Part shown: one piece after another, positions 18,574-27,558 of the stretch | Layout: each line of letters starts with the position of its first letter | Position numbering within the stretch: the first letter of the stretch is position 1 | Assembly: GCA_027669525.1 (NCBI GenBank) | Contig: JAQEDJ010000014.1 | Span: 1 to 44,265, forward strand | Source of the DNA: Coriobacteriaceae bacterium AM48-5 | Lineage (GTDB): Bacteria > Actinomycetota > Coriobacteriia > Coriobacteriales > Coriobacteriaceae | Reading direction: 5' to 3' | Length of the DNA stretch: 44,265 nt | Translations under genes and position numbers: made by a program | Notes under the pieces: generated by a model | What the model saw: only the letters and a program-made list of their open reading frames with translations | Told to the model about the DNA's origin: nothing | Database searches by the model: none

Positions 18574-19586
18574 TGGCCGACATCCATATCCTTGTTGCCG
18601 ACGATGCCGCTGGCCAGCGTCTCGACGCCTATCTGGGCGCCAACGACGGCTGCCCCACGCGCTCTGCCTGTGCGCATCTGATTGAGGGCGGGGCCGTAGT
18701 AGTCAATGGCGAGACCTGCCTGTCCAAAAAGTACGCCGTGCGAGCCGGTGACCGTATTTCGGTTGATTTGCCCGAGCCGCACGATCCCACCGACGTGATT
18801 CCCGAGGCCATCCCGCTCGACATTCGCTATGAGGACGACTACCTCATCGTGCTCTCCAAGCAGCGCGGCCTGGTGTGCCATCCTGCGCATGGTCATGAGA
18901 GCGGTACGCTCGCGAATGCGCTGGTCTATCACTGCGGTATCGACCATCTGGGCACCGTGCAGGGCGAGGACCGCCCCGGTATCGTGCATCGTTTGGATCG
19001 CGATACCTCGGGTCTTATGCTTGCGGCAAAGGACGACGACACCCAGCGCGCGCTCCAAAATCTTATCCGTACGCGCACGCTCGACCGCCGCTACATTACG
19101 CTCGTTCACGGTCATATCGCCATGGATGAGGGCACCATTAACACCGGCATTGCCCGTTCTACACGTGACCGTGTCAAGATGGCGGTTTCCGATGATCCTT
19201 TTGCGCGCCAGGCCATCACGACCTTTAAGGTCCTTGAGCGCTTTGATTCCACGCGCTTTGATGACGGCTACACGCTCGTTGAGTGTCACCTGTTTACCGG
19301 TCGCACGCATCAGATTCGCGTGCACATGCGCCATATCAACCACGCCTGCGTGGGCGATCCGCTCTACGGTAAGTGCGATGCGCGTGCTGATCAGGGTCTG
19401 ACCAGGCAATTCCTCCATTCCTGGCGCGTGGCGTTCGATCATCCCGTGACGGGAGAGCGCATTGAGTGCCGCGACGAGCTGCCGTGGGATCTCGCCGCCG
19501 TCCTCGACGACTTAGCCCCGCGTTCGCTTGGTCGCACTGCTGCCGGCGACGAGATCGTTCCTCAGCTCGGTCTTCTCGAAGCCTAG
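18573..19586 (+). CDS. rluD: RluA-family 23S rRNA pseudouridine synthase (RluD-like)
   Basis: Isomerises uridine in 23S rRNA. 337 residues. An N-terminal S4 RNA-binding domain (RLDAYLGANDGCPTRS...GGAVVVNGE) is followed by the catalytic domain with PGIVHRLDRDTSGLMLAAK, containing the nucleophilic Asp, and RTHQIRVHMRHINHACVGDPLYG. The lspA-rluD order is common in Gram-positives. The call between RluD, RluC and other RluA members is not certain; RluD-type is favoured by length and S4 domain. Confidence 0.92.
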   Translation: MADIHILVADDAAGQRLDAYLGANDGCPTRSACAHLIEGGAVVVNGETCLSKKYAVRAGDRISVDLPEPHDPTDVIPEAIPLDIRYEDDYLIVLSKQRGLVCHPAHGHESGTLANALVYHCGIDHLGTVQGEDRPGIVHRLDRDTSGLMLAAKDDDTQRALQNLIRTRTLDRRYITLVHGHIAMDEGTINTGIARSTRDRVKMAVSDDPFARQAITTFKVLERFDSTRFDDGYTLVECHLFTGRTHQIRVHMRHINHACVGDPLYGKCDARADQGLTRQFLHSWRVAFDHPVTGERIECRDELPWDLAAVLDDLAPRSLGRTAAGDEIVPQLGLLEA

Positions 19587-19668
19587 TCGGTATTAGGTGG
19601 TTTCTTGAACGCCCCTAGCCTGCGGTAAGATATACGGTTGTTTACGTAACGCGTTCCTGGGAGCCTGC

Positions 19669-20964
19669 ATGCTCGCCTTTTTACAAACCAACACACCCAT
19701 CGTGATCTTCAACCAGATTGTCGTCACGCTGCTCACGGTCTGCTTCTTGTACCAGGTGGTCTTCTTTGTCATCGGTGCTCTCCGCGGCGAGGTCGCGCCT
19801 CCCAAGGCCAAAAAGCTCCACCGGTATGCCTTCTTTATTGCAGCACACAACGAGGAGGCCGTTATCGCCAACCTCGTTCGCTCCATCAAGGACCAGGATT
19901 ATCCGTCCGAGCTCATCGAGGTCTTTGTCGTCGCCGATGCCTGCACCGATAACACTGCGCAGCTCGCGCGCGAGGCGGGCGCTGTCGTGTACGAGCGAAA
20001 CGACCTGGCCCGTAAAGGCAAGAGCTGGGTCATGGACTTTGGTTTCGACCGTATCCTTAACGAGTATCCCGACACCTTTGAAGGTTACTTTATCTTCGAT
20101 GCCGATAATGTTATCGCCCGCGATTACGTGTCCAAGATGAATGATGCCTTTGACCAGGGCTTCCATGTGGTCACGAGCTATCGTAACTCCAAGAACTTCG
20201 GAAGCTCGTGGATCTCGGCAGCGAATGCCACTTGGTATCTGCGCGAGGCGCGTTTTCTCAACAACGCGCGCAACATCTGCAAGACGTCCTGCGCCGTATC
20301 GGGTTCGGGCTACCTTATCTCGGCTAGCGTTATTGAGGGCATGCACGGCTGGCAGTTCCATACGCTGACCGAGGATATTCAGTTCACCACGTTCTGCGCT
20401 ATTCACGGCATTCGTATTGGCTATGCGCCGGCGGAGTTCTTTGACGAGCAGCCCGTGACGTTTAAGGCGTCCTGGAAGCAACGTATGCGTTGGACCAAGG
20501 GCTTCTACCAGGTGTTCTTTACCTACGGTAAGCATCTGGTCAAGTCGACCTTCCGCTATCATCGTTTTGCCGCCTACGACATGTTTATGACGATTGCTCC
20601 GGGTATGCTGCTGTCCCTGATCTCCATGCTCGCCAACGCGACCTTCCTCATTGTGGGCGGGCTTTCGCACGGCTTCTTGGCCACCGAGGTTGAGATGCAG
20701 GCTTGTGCCGCCTCGCTCATTATGACCTTTGCGATGATGTATCAGACCTTCTTTATCCTGGCTCTACTTACGACCATCTTCGAGTACAAGCACATTCATT
20801 GTGCGCAAAAGTGGCGCCTGGTGACCAACCTGTTTACCTTCCCGATCTTTATGTTCAGCTATATCCCCATCACGGTGGCTGCACTGTTCCTAAAGGTCGA
20901 CTGGGTCCCGACGCAACACGCCGTCAACGTTACCCTCGACGAGGTCATGCAAGGCGCCAAATAA
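19669..20964 (+). CDS. Membrane glycosyltransferase, GT2 family
   Basis: 431 residues. One N-terminal membrane helix (about 15-38) precedes a GT-A domain: FFIAAHNEEAVIANLVRSI, VVADACTDNTAQLAREA, the DxD-like YFIFDADNVI, and the acceptor motifs TEDIQFT and QRMRWTKGFYQ (Q..RW). At least three C-terminal helices follow. This is the layout of processive GT2 enzymes such as cellulose, poly-GlcNAc or hyaluronan synthases. The product cannot be named, and no partner polysaccharide genes are adjacent. It begins at ATG 19669, about 80 bases after rluD, preceded by TGGGAG. Confidence 0.88.
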   Translation: MLAFLQTNTPIVIFNQIVVTLLTVCFLYQVVFFVIGALRGEVAPPKAKKLHRYAFFIAAHNEEAVIANLVRSIKDQDYPSELIEVFVVADACTDNTAQLAREAGAVVYERNDLARKGKSWVMDFGFDRILNEYPDTFEGYFIFDADNVIARDYVSKMNDAFDQGFHVVTSYRNSKNFGSSWISAANATWYLREARFLNNARNICKTSCAVSGSGYLISASVIEGMHGWQFHTLTEDIQFTTFCAIHGIRIGYAPAEFFDEQPVTFKASWKQRMRWTKGFYQVFFTYGKHLVKSTFRYHRFAAYDMFMTIAPGMLLSLISMLANATFLIVGGLSHGFLATEVEMQACAASLIMTFAMMYQTFFILALLTTIFEYKHIHCAQKWRLVTNLFTFPIFMFSYIPITVAALFLKVDWVPTQHAVNVTLDEVMQGAK

Positions 20965-20972
20965 CCACTACC

Positions 20973-21014
20973 AAAATCACCACGAAGGGGACAGGCACCT
21001 TTGTGGTGGTTTTT
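20973..21014. repeat. Dispersed hairpin element, copy 2
   Basis: AAAATCACCACGAAGGGG, ACAGGC, ACCTTTGTGGTGGTTTTT: arms pair over most of their length, and the plus side ends in a T run, so it works as a terminator for the glycosyltransferase gene. It matches copy 1 (13328-13372) in reverse orientation. Its core GAAGGGGACAGG resembles GAAGGGGACGG in the 8619-8706 repeat. Confidence 0.82.
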
Positions 21015-21042
21015 GCTTTTGAGTGACTGCCCCGGGAGGTGC

Positions 21043-21468
21043 ATGATGTTCTACATCCCATTTTGGATCTGCGCTTTTGCCGGCGCGGTGATTGATGCCC
21101 GTGAGCGGCGGTTTCCCAATGAGCTTGCCGGCGTGTGTGCGGTGGCGGCGCTTGCAGGCGTTTGGCTCGACAGAGGTGTTAACACGGCGCTTGACCACGC
21201 CGGTCTTGCGGTCATCGTCTACCTTGCCCTTGTGCTCACTGAGTCGCTCTGGCGTCGTGTTCGCCAAGCCTCCGGCATCGGCATGGGGGATGCCAAGGCG
21301 CTCTTCGCGCTTTGCACGCTCGACCCTCTGGGGGGCATCGTGGCATTTGCCGTCGCGCTCCTGGTCCTGGCCCTCTCCTGCCTCTTCACAAAATCGCGCT
21401 CCCTGCCATTGCTCCCGTTTTTGGTGCCGATATTTGCCATAATCGAGGTCGTGGGCTGCACATTGTAA
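21043..21468 (+). CDS. A24-family prepilin-type peptidase
   Basis: 141 residues and strongly hydrophobic. The two aspartates of the family are in VIDARERRFPNELAG and GIGMGDAKALFAL (GxGD). It has only the peptidase core and no N-terminal methylase domain, like archaeal or Flp-type (CpaA/TadV) peptidases. No pilin or tad genes lie within the window, so its substrate is unknown. ATG 21043 follows GGGAGGT at a good spacing. Confidence 0.85.
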   Translation: MMFYIPFWICAFAGAVIDARERRFPNELAGVCAVAALAGVWLDRGVNTALDHAGLAVIVYLALVLTESLWRRVRQASGIGMGDAKALFALCTLDPLGGIVAFAVALLVLALSCLFTKSRSLPLLPFLVPIFAIIEVVGCTL

Positions 21469-21499
21469 CCGATTGCGCATCCTTTTTAAGGAGCATGCC

Positions 21500-22746
21500 A
21501 TGGCAACTAATCAAGAAACGGCCGTCATTAAGGCACGCATGGACCGCATTCCCGCGGCGTTGTCGCCCGAGCTGGTCGAGCGTATCGCCGCCGACCGCGC
21601 CTCGGGTGTCGTTAATCCTTATCGATGCGGCGATGACCAGGTCATTCGTCGTATTGATCGCGCTGCCGACAAAGGCACGCTCATGCGACCGGCATTTATG
21701 CGCGACACCGAAAAGATTCTTCATCTTCCTGCGTACACGCGTTATGCAGGCAAAACGCAGGTCTTTAGCTTTCGCAGCAACGACGATCTGTCGCGGCGCG
21801 GCCTTCATGTGCAGCTCGTCTCGCGCATTGCCCGCGATATCGGCCGTGCCCTGGGCCTCAACTGCGATTTGATCGAGGCGATTGGCTTGGGCCACGATTT
21901 GGGCCACACGCCCTTTGGCCATGCCGGCGAGCGTTTCCTCAACGATATCTATCACGAGCGTACGGGTCGTTATTTTTTCCATAACGTGCAGTCCGTCCGC
22001 GTGCTCGACGCGCTGTACGGCCGCAACGTGTCGCTCCAGACGCTCGACGGCGTGCTGTGCCATAACGGCGAGTACGAGCAGCGTGTCTTTGAACTCTCGG
22101 ACATGGCGTCGTTTGACCAGTTCGACCGTACCGTCGAGGACTGCATAGCCACGGGCTATGGCGCGATCGAGCACCTGCGCCCCATGACCCTCGAGGCTGT
22201 GTGGTGCGTATCTCGGATATCCTCGCCTACGTCGGTCGTGATCGTCAGGACGCCATTGCGGCGGGCCTGCTGTCGCCCGACGCTTTTGACGATGGTCGGG
22301 GCGGGGCTTACAACAGCTGGATCCTCACGCACGCTTCTATCGATATCGTTGAGCATAGCTACGGCAAACCGCGTATCGAGATGAGCGAGGACCTGTTTGA
22401 GGAGATCCGCCGGGCGAAGCGCGAGAACTACGAGAAGATCTATAGCAAGGGCGGTATCGAAGGCGATTCCGAGGCAGAGTTGCGTGAGGCCTTCGAAAAG
22501 CTCTACGACCGTTGCCTGCAGGATCTAAATAAAGGCGACGAGTCCTCTTACATCTTTAAGCATCATGTTTCGCGCATTGAGCAGCAGCTTTCCTACTACG
22601 ATCGCACCTATGCCTGGCAGGACGACAAGGATCAAGCAGTGGTGGATTACATCGCAAGCATGACGGATGGTTATTTTTGTGAGCTGACGAGCAAATTGTT
22701 CCCAGGTCTAAAGTTTCCGCACCGCACCTATATTAACGAACGGTAG
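21500..22746 (+). CDS. dgt: HD-domain dNTP triphosphohydrolase, Dgt family (frameshifted)
   Basis: Deoxyguanosinetriphosphate triphosphohydrolase-like protein. ATG 21500 follows AAGGAG (21488-21493). The HD domain carries GLHVQLVSRIARDIGRALGL, IEAIGLGHDLGHTPFGHAGE (HD pair) and a later VLCHNGEYE. The frame breaks at about 22195; GAGGCTGTG should be GAGGGCTGTG, restoring TLEGCVVRISDILAYVGRDRQDA, whose Asp belongs to the metal site. Restored length 415. Dgt-type enzymes control dNTP pools or phage DNA. The gene usually precedes dnaG in related genomes, but here rarA follows. Confidence 0.92.
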
Positions 22747-22800
22747 TTCGTATCCTTTCGGTATACTGTTGGTCAACAACGATTTTGATTAATGCACGGG

Positions 22801-24156
22801 ATGGCTATGGACGACCTTTTTTCTGCTTCGACGCGCGAGCGCTCCTTTAAAAATGCGCCGCTTGCGGTGCGTATGCGCCCCAATTCGCTCGACGAGTATG
22901 TGGGCCAGCAAAAGGCCGTCGGTAAGGGCTCGTGGCTGCGCGCCGCGATTGAGCATGACGTGCTGTCGAGCGTGATTCTGTACGGCCCGGCTGGCACGGG
23001 CAAGACGACGCTGGCCCACATTATCGCCAACCATACCAAGAGCGAGTTTGTCGAGGTCAGCGCCGTGACGGGCACTGTGAAGGACCTGCGCCGCGTAATC
23101 GATGAGGCTAAGACCCGTCTGAACACCTACGACCGCCGCACCATTCTGTTTATCGATGAGATCCATCGCTTTTCGAAGTCGCAGCAAGATGCCCTGCTGC
23201 ATGCGGTCGAGAACCGCACCGTCATTATGATTGGCGCCACGACGGAAAACCCGTACTTTGAGGTCAACTCGGCATTGCTCTCGCGTGGGCGTGTGGTAGA
23301 GCTTGAGCACCTGAAGGACGAGGATATCGCCACGCTCATTGAGCGTGCGCTCGAGGCGCCGCAGGGTTTAAACGGTAAGTTCTCGGCCGATAAGGATACA
23401 GTCAAGACCATTTGCACATTGGCCGCGGGCGATGCTCGCTCAGCACTCACGACGCTCGAGCTTGCGAGCGAGATTGCCGTTACGCGTCCCGATACCGAGG
23501 GAACGCCAGCGCCGGCGGCGGGGGAACGCTATCCCATTACCGTGGACGACGTGAAGATCGCCAATCCGCGTCGTGGGTTTTCGTATGACAAAAACGGTGA
23601 TATGCACTACGACATTATTAGCGCGTTCATCAAGTCCATGCGAGGCAGCGATCCCGATGCCACCATTTATTGGCTTGCGCGCATGATCGATGCGGGGGAG
23701 GATCCCAAGTTTATCGCTCGCCGCATTATGATTCAGGCTTCCGAGGATGTTGGCAACGCCGACCCGCAGGCGCTTTTGGTGGCACATGCCGCATTTAAAT
23801 CTGCCGAGGTCATTGGCTATCCCGAGTGTCGCATCAACCTGGCTCAGGCTGCGCTCTATGTGTGCCTGGCGCCTAAGTCCAACGCGTGTGAGGCCTCGAT
23901 CGATGCGGCGCTGGCCGATATCCACAGCAGTGGTCTTCGCGAGGTGCCCAGCTACCTGCGCGATCGTCACCGTCCCGGCAGCGACGAGTACGGTGTATAC
24001 AAGTACCCGCACGATTATCCCGAAGGCTGGGTCGATCAGCGCTATTTGCCCGAGGGGTTGGAGCGCGGCGCGTTCTGGCAGCCTGCCGGCCGCGGTTGGG
24101 AAGAGTGGCGTGTGGAGCAAAGCGAGCGCGACCGTAGCGGCAACGCTCCCAAGTAG
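22801..24156 (+). CDS. rarA: Replication-associated recombination protein RarA (AAA+ ATPase)
   Basis: AAA+ ATPase of the MgsA/RarA/WRNIP1 family, which acts at stalled replication forks. The N-terminus MDDLFSASTRERSFKNAPLAVRMRP is typical. Walker A is YGPAGTGKTTL, Walker B is TILFIDEIHRF, sensor 1 is MIGATTENPYFEVN, and the arginine finger region is LLSRGRVVEL. The C-terminal tetramerisation part includes HYDIISAFIKSMRGSDPDA and RYLPEGLERGAFWQP. Start is uncertain among ATG 22792, 22801 and 22807; CACGGG before 22801 is the only weak ribosome site. About 451 residues. Confidence 0.93.
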   Translation: MAMDDLFSASTRERSFKNAPLAVRMRPNSLDEYVGQQKAVGKGSWLRAAIEHDVLSSVILYGPAGTGKTTLAHIIANHTKSEFVEVSAVTGTVKDLRRVIDEAKTRLNTYDRRTILFIDEIHRFSKSQQDALLHAVENRTVIMIGATTENPYFEVNSALLSRGRVVELEHLKDEDIATLIERALEAPQGLNGKFSADKDTVKTICTLAAGDARSALTTLELASEIAVTRPDTEGTPAPAAGERYPITVDDVKIANPRRGFSYDKNGDMHYDIISAFIKSMRGSDPDATIYWLARMIDAGEDPKFIARRIMIQASEDVGNADPQALLVAHAAFKSAEVIGYPECRINLAQAALYVCLAPKSNACEASIDAALADIHSSGLREVPSYLRDRHRPGSDEYGVYKYPHDYPEGWVDQRYLPEGLERGAFWQPAGRGWEEWRVEQSERDRSGNAPK

Positions 24157-24251
24157 GCCATTGGCGCCTCGCGCATTCCCTTTGGGTATCTTTGCCCTTC
24201 TTTGGGGTACCATGGAAAGCGTTTGTATTTCGATTCCTTTGGGAGGCTTGT

Positions 24252-24839
24252 ATGAGTCCCATTCAAATCGCCTTGCTGCTGCTTGCCGTTGCCGGCGTGT
24301 GGGCTATCGTTGAGCTTGCGCTCACCCTGCGCAAAACCCGCACCGTTGTCGACTCGCTCGACAAGACGGTAACCGACCTCAACAATACGATTGCCGAGGC
24401 GCAGCCCGTGGTGGCAAAGCTTGATGGCGCCGTTGACGAGCTTACGCCGGCACTTGCCCAGATGGAGCCGCTCCTCAAGTCGAGCAAGACTGCCGTTGAT
24501 GCTCTGACGTCTAACCTCGTTGAGGTTGAGGCGGTCGTTCGCGACATTTCCGAGGTCACGGGCAGCGTGGCCGAGGCCAGCAATGCCGTATCGAGCGTGA
24601 CTGATTCTGCTGCTGGCGCCGTGCAGAAGCTCTTCAATAAGGTGAAGGCTCCTGCAGCCGACGCCGATCGCAAGCTCGCCGCTGCCGCTGCCGAGGCCGA
24701 GCAGCCCACTGAGCGCGTTCTGATTGGCGACGACGATGCCGCTACTGACGACGATGATGTTCAGAAGCCCGCTGCTAAGCCTGCTCAGTATTACACCTAT
24801 ACGCCTGCCGAGACCTCCGAGGAGTCCTGCGATGAGTAG
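24252..24839 (+). CDS. DUF948-like coiled-coil membrane protein
   Basis: 195 residues. One N-terminal membrane helix (PIQIALLLLAVAGVWAIVELAL) is followed by a long helical coiled coil with evenly spaced Val/Leu and Ala/Ser (TVVDSLDKTVTDLNNTIAEA; KLDGAVDELTPALAQMEPLL). The acidic tail contains DDDAATDDDD. GGGAGG precedes ATG 24252. It resembles DUF948 proteins, which are often encoded beside stress sigma genes, and here it leads the sigma operon. The end overlaps the next gene by 8 bases. Function unknown. Confidence 0.8.
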   Translation: MSPIQIALLLLAVAGVWAIVELALTLRKTRTVVDSLDKTVTDLNNTIAEAQPVVAKLDGAVDELTPALAQMEPLLKSSKTAVDALTSNLVEVEAVVRDISEVTGSVAEASNAVSSVTDSAAGAVQKLFNKVKAPAADADRKLAAAAAEAEQPTERVLIGDDDAATDDDDVQKPAAKPAQYYTYTPAETSEESCDE

Positions 24840-25209
24840 CGAAGCAACCTGCCCCATTACGCTGAGCGTTGCCGGTGATCCGCGTCTCGCGCGCTTGGTG
24901 CGCATGACGGCCGCCAACGTCGGCGCCCTGTGCTCTATGTCCGTCGATCGCATCGAGGACATTCGTATGGCTGCCGAAGAAGCCTTCATCTTTGGCTGCA
25001 CGGCTGTTGATTCCGACGATATCTCGATCAAATTCGATGTCGACGAATCGCATGTGGGCATGACCTTTACCTTTGGCGACCAGGCGACTGTCGATGAGGA
25101 TGACCAGGCTGCCGTGTATGCCGAGCTCATTTTGGCGAGTGTGTGCGACTCCTACGAAAAGACTACAGCGCCCCTAACGCTTTCCCTCGACCTCAAGGCG
25201 GATATCTAA
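24832..25209 (+). CDS. RsbW-like anti-sigma factor / ATP-binding protein
   Basis: 125 residues, GHKL-ATPase type: VDRIEDIRMAAEEAFIFGC is the N-box region of RsbW/SpoIIAB proteins, which bind and phosphorylate the anti-anti-sigma factor and hold the partner sigma. The remaining ATP-lid motifs are weak, so kinase activity is not certain. ATG 24832 is preceded by GAGGAG in the 3' end of the previous gene. Only one base separates its stop from the sigma gene. I infer that it restrains the sigma factor encoded next. Confidence 0.8.
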   Translation: MSSEATCPITLSVAGDPRLARLVRMTAANVGALCSMSVDRIEDIRMAAEEAFIFGCTAVDSDDISIKFDVDESHVGMTFTFGDQATVDEDDQAAVYAELILASVCDSYEKTTAPLTLSLDLKADI

Positions 25210-25210
25210 T

Positions 25211-26002
25211 ATGACCGAACGCTCCCGGAGCGGCAAGACCGCTTGGGACAAGGAGAAAACCCGCGAGCTGTTTCGTCGTTATAAGGAGACCGGTGATCCG
25301 GATGCTCGCGAGCAGCTCGTCATGTCCCATATGAACCTGGTAAGGTTTCTTGCCAACAAATTCAAGAACCGCGGCGAGCCGCTCGATGACCTTTTGCAGG
25401 TCGGGTACTTGGGCTTGCTCAAGGCTATCGATCGCTTTGATCCCGAGCGCGGACTCGAGTTCACGACGTTTGCCACGCCCACCATCTTGGGCGAGATTAA
25501 GCGCCACTTCCGCGACAAGGGCTGGAGTGTGCGCGTGCCGCGTCGTCTGCAGGAGCTCTCTGCCAAGGTTAACCAGGCCACCGACAAGCTCACCAACGAG
25601 CTTCAGCGTTCGCCCAAGGTTGAGGAAATCGCCGATTATCTTGGCGTAACCGTCGACGAGGTGCTCGAAGCCATGGAATCGTCCTCGGCCTACACCTCGG
25701 TGCCCATCGAGGCCCCCGGTGCGTCCGATTCCGATGATGCGCCTTCGATTCTCGATCGTTACGCCGACGATGACAACGAGCTCGACTTTACCGATGACCG
25801 TCTGGTAATCGAGGAAGCCATCCGCGATTTCTCGCCGCGCGAGCGCGAGGTTATCGAGCTGCGTTTTGTGAAGGGCATGACCCAGATCGAGATTGCCAAG
25901 AAGCTGGGCATCTCGCAGGTGCAGGTTTCGCGTCTGCTGCGCCGCACGCTTAAGAAGATTCAAGATAAGATCGACCCCGACGGAGTGATGGTTCGTTCAT
26001 GA
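25211..26002 (+). CDS. SigB/SigF/SigG-type alternative sigma factor
   Basis: 263 residues, sigma-70 group 3. Region 2 holds LVMSHMNLVRFLANKF and LDDLLQVGYLGLLKAIDRFDPERGLEFTTFATPTILGEIKRHFRDKGWSVRVPRRLQ. Region 3 has VNQATDKLTNEL, and region 4 ends in the helix-turn-helix TQIEIAKKLGISQVQVSRLLRR. This matches the general-stress sigma of actinobacteria and bacilli. The anti-sigma gene precedes it and the permease gene overlaps its end (ATGA, 25999-26002). It is the core of a four-gene operon. Confidence 0.93.
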   Translation: MTERSRSGKTAWDKEKTRELFRRYKETGDPDAREQLVMSHMNLVRFLANKFKNRGEPLDDLLQVGYLGLLKAIDRFDPERGLEFTTFATPTILGEIKRHFRDKGWSVRVPRRLQELSAKVNQATDKLTNELQRSPKVEEIADYLGVTVDEVLEAMESSSAYTSVPIEAPGASDSDDAPSILDRYADDDNELDFTDDRLVIEEAIRDFSPREREVIELRFVKGMTQIEIAKKLGISQVQVSRLLRRTLKKIQDKIDPDGVMVRS

Positions 26003-27406
26003 GTGAGCACCCCCAACAAATCGACCGCACGCTTCGCGATACCCGTATTCTGACGCTGCGCATTTGGGGCGTCGTCGGCTGCATTGTCATCGCTGCCGTC
26101 ATCTTTAACCTTATGGGCATCCTGGCACCGGTCATCGAGTTTTGGCAGTCGGTTCCATCATCGCTTTTGTCATCTCGCCGATCACCAACTGGCTCGAGCA
26201 TCACGGCGTGAATCGCGGCATCGGTTCGCTTATCGCGCTCATTGTGGTTGTTGCCGTGCTCGTCGGCGTCGTCTGCATCCTCTCGCCTATTTTGCTCGGT
26301 CAAATCATGGAAGTCCTGAGCCGCCTGCCCGAGCAGCTTCGTGTTGCGGGTGGCGATCTCAACGAGATGCTCTCGCACGCTAAGACGCTCAACAACACGC
26401 CGCTCAAGGGGTATCTGGACGACAATCTTTCTTCGCTGGTTACCGTAGCGTCCAAGTACGTCTCGCAAATCGCTGCGGAGCTCGGCCGCGGCGTGTTTCC
26501 GCTCATTACCAACACGGCCTCGCAGCTGTTCGTCATCTTCCTGGGTCTGGTGCTTGCCTACTGGCTTGCCTGCGATTATCCCCGCATGCACCACGAGGTC
26601 TGCACCATCATCGGACAGGAAAAAGAGACCTCGTACCGCTTTATGGTTGCCATCCTTTCACGCTCGGTCGGCGGCTATATGCGCGGCATGGTCGTGACGT
26701 CCATCTGCGGTGGCTTTTTGGCTTTTATCGGCTTTACGCTCATTGGCCATCCATACGCAGCGCTCATGGCCATCTTTACCGGCATCATGCATTTGGTTCC
26801 GGTTGTCGGTCCCTGGGTGAGCGCGGCGATCGCCACGGTGCTCGGTTTTATGTTCAGCCCTATGCTGGCGTTATGGACGCTTGTCGTGATCATGGTGGCT
26901 CAAAACGTCACCGATAATGTCATTTCGCCTAAGGTCATGCAGAGCTCGGTGCAGGTGCATCCCGTTATGAGCCTGACGGCTCTCGTTATCGGTTCGGCAC
27001 TCATGGGTCCCATCGGCATGGTTATCGCCATTCCGCTGTGCGCGGCCCTCAAGGGCATCTTCGTCTACTACTTTGAGAACGAGACCGGGCGTCAGCTCGT
27101 GGCATACGATGGCGCCGTGTTTAAGGGCACGCCGTATCGCGATACCGAGGCAACCCGGTCGCCGCCTACGACGCGCTTGGAGACGATACGTTCATCTATG
27201 AGTCCGAGCTCATCGGCAACGAGACCGCGCCCGAGGCCAAGGCCATGCCCAAGCTCGAACTCGATAATCCCTGGATTAAGCTCTCTGGTCTGCAGCCCGA
27301 TGCCACGGGCTTCTTCAAGAACCCCTTCGCCAAGGATGACGATTCCAACACGGATGACGACACCAAAACCGGCATCGACGGCTCCATGGACGATGACGAC
27401 AAGTAG
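25999..27406 (+). CDS. AI-2E (PerM) family transporter (two frameshifts)
   Basis: 469 residues after repair, with about eight membrane helices. Family signs are SIIAFVISPITNWLEHHGVNRGIGSLIALI, LPEQLRVAGGDLNEML and VPVVGPWVSAAIATVLGF...NVTDNVISPKVMQSSVQVHP. The frame breaks near 26142 (GAGTTTTGGC for GAGTTTTTGGC) and near 27149 (GAGGCAAC for GAGGGCAAC); the second repair gives DTEGNPVAAYDALGDD and an acidic, Asp-rich cytoplasmic tail ending DDDDK. The family transports small molecules, and despite the name AI-2 export is unproven for most members. The start overlaps the sigma stop. It is probably a member of the stress operon. Confidence 0.9.
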
Positions 27407-27456
27407 CGGGGTAATTCGGGCTAACATTCATACGCGCTAACATGCAATTTCGCTGA

Positions 27457-27486
27457 AGGGCCGGCATTGTGCCGGCCCTCTTTTTT
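27457..27486 (+). terminator. Rho-independent terminator of the sigma operon
   Basis: AGGGCCGGCA (27457-27466), loop TTG and the exact complement at 27470-27479, then CTTTTTT. Confidence 0.88.
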
Positions 27487-27558
27487 GCACAGGCGCGGTG
27501 GGATGGTAATATCGTTACGTTTGAACTGTTTCGATGTGAAACCGAGGAGATTCCCTCT

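Noticed and set aside
24184..24189. GGGTAT as a SigB-type -10 upstream of the sigma operon
   Set aside because: No GTTT-like -35 lies at the expected spacing, and GGGTA words are common by chance in this gap.
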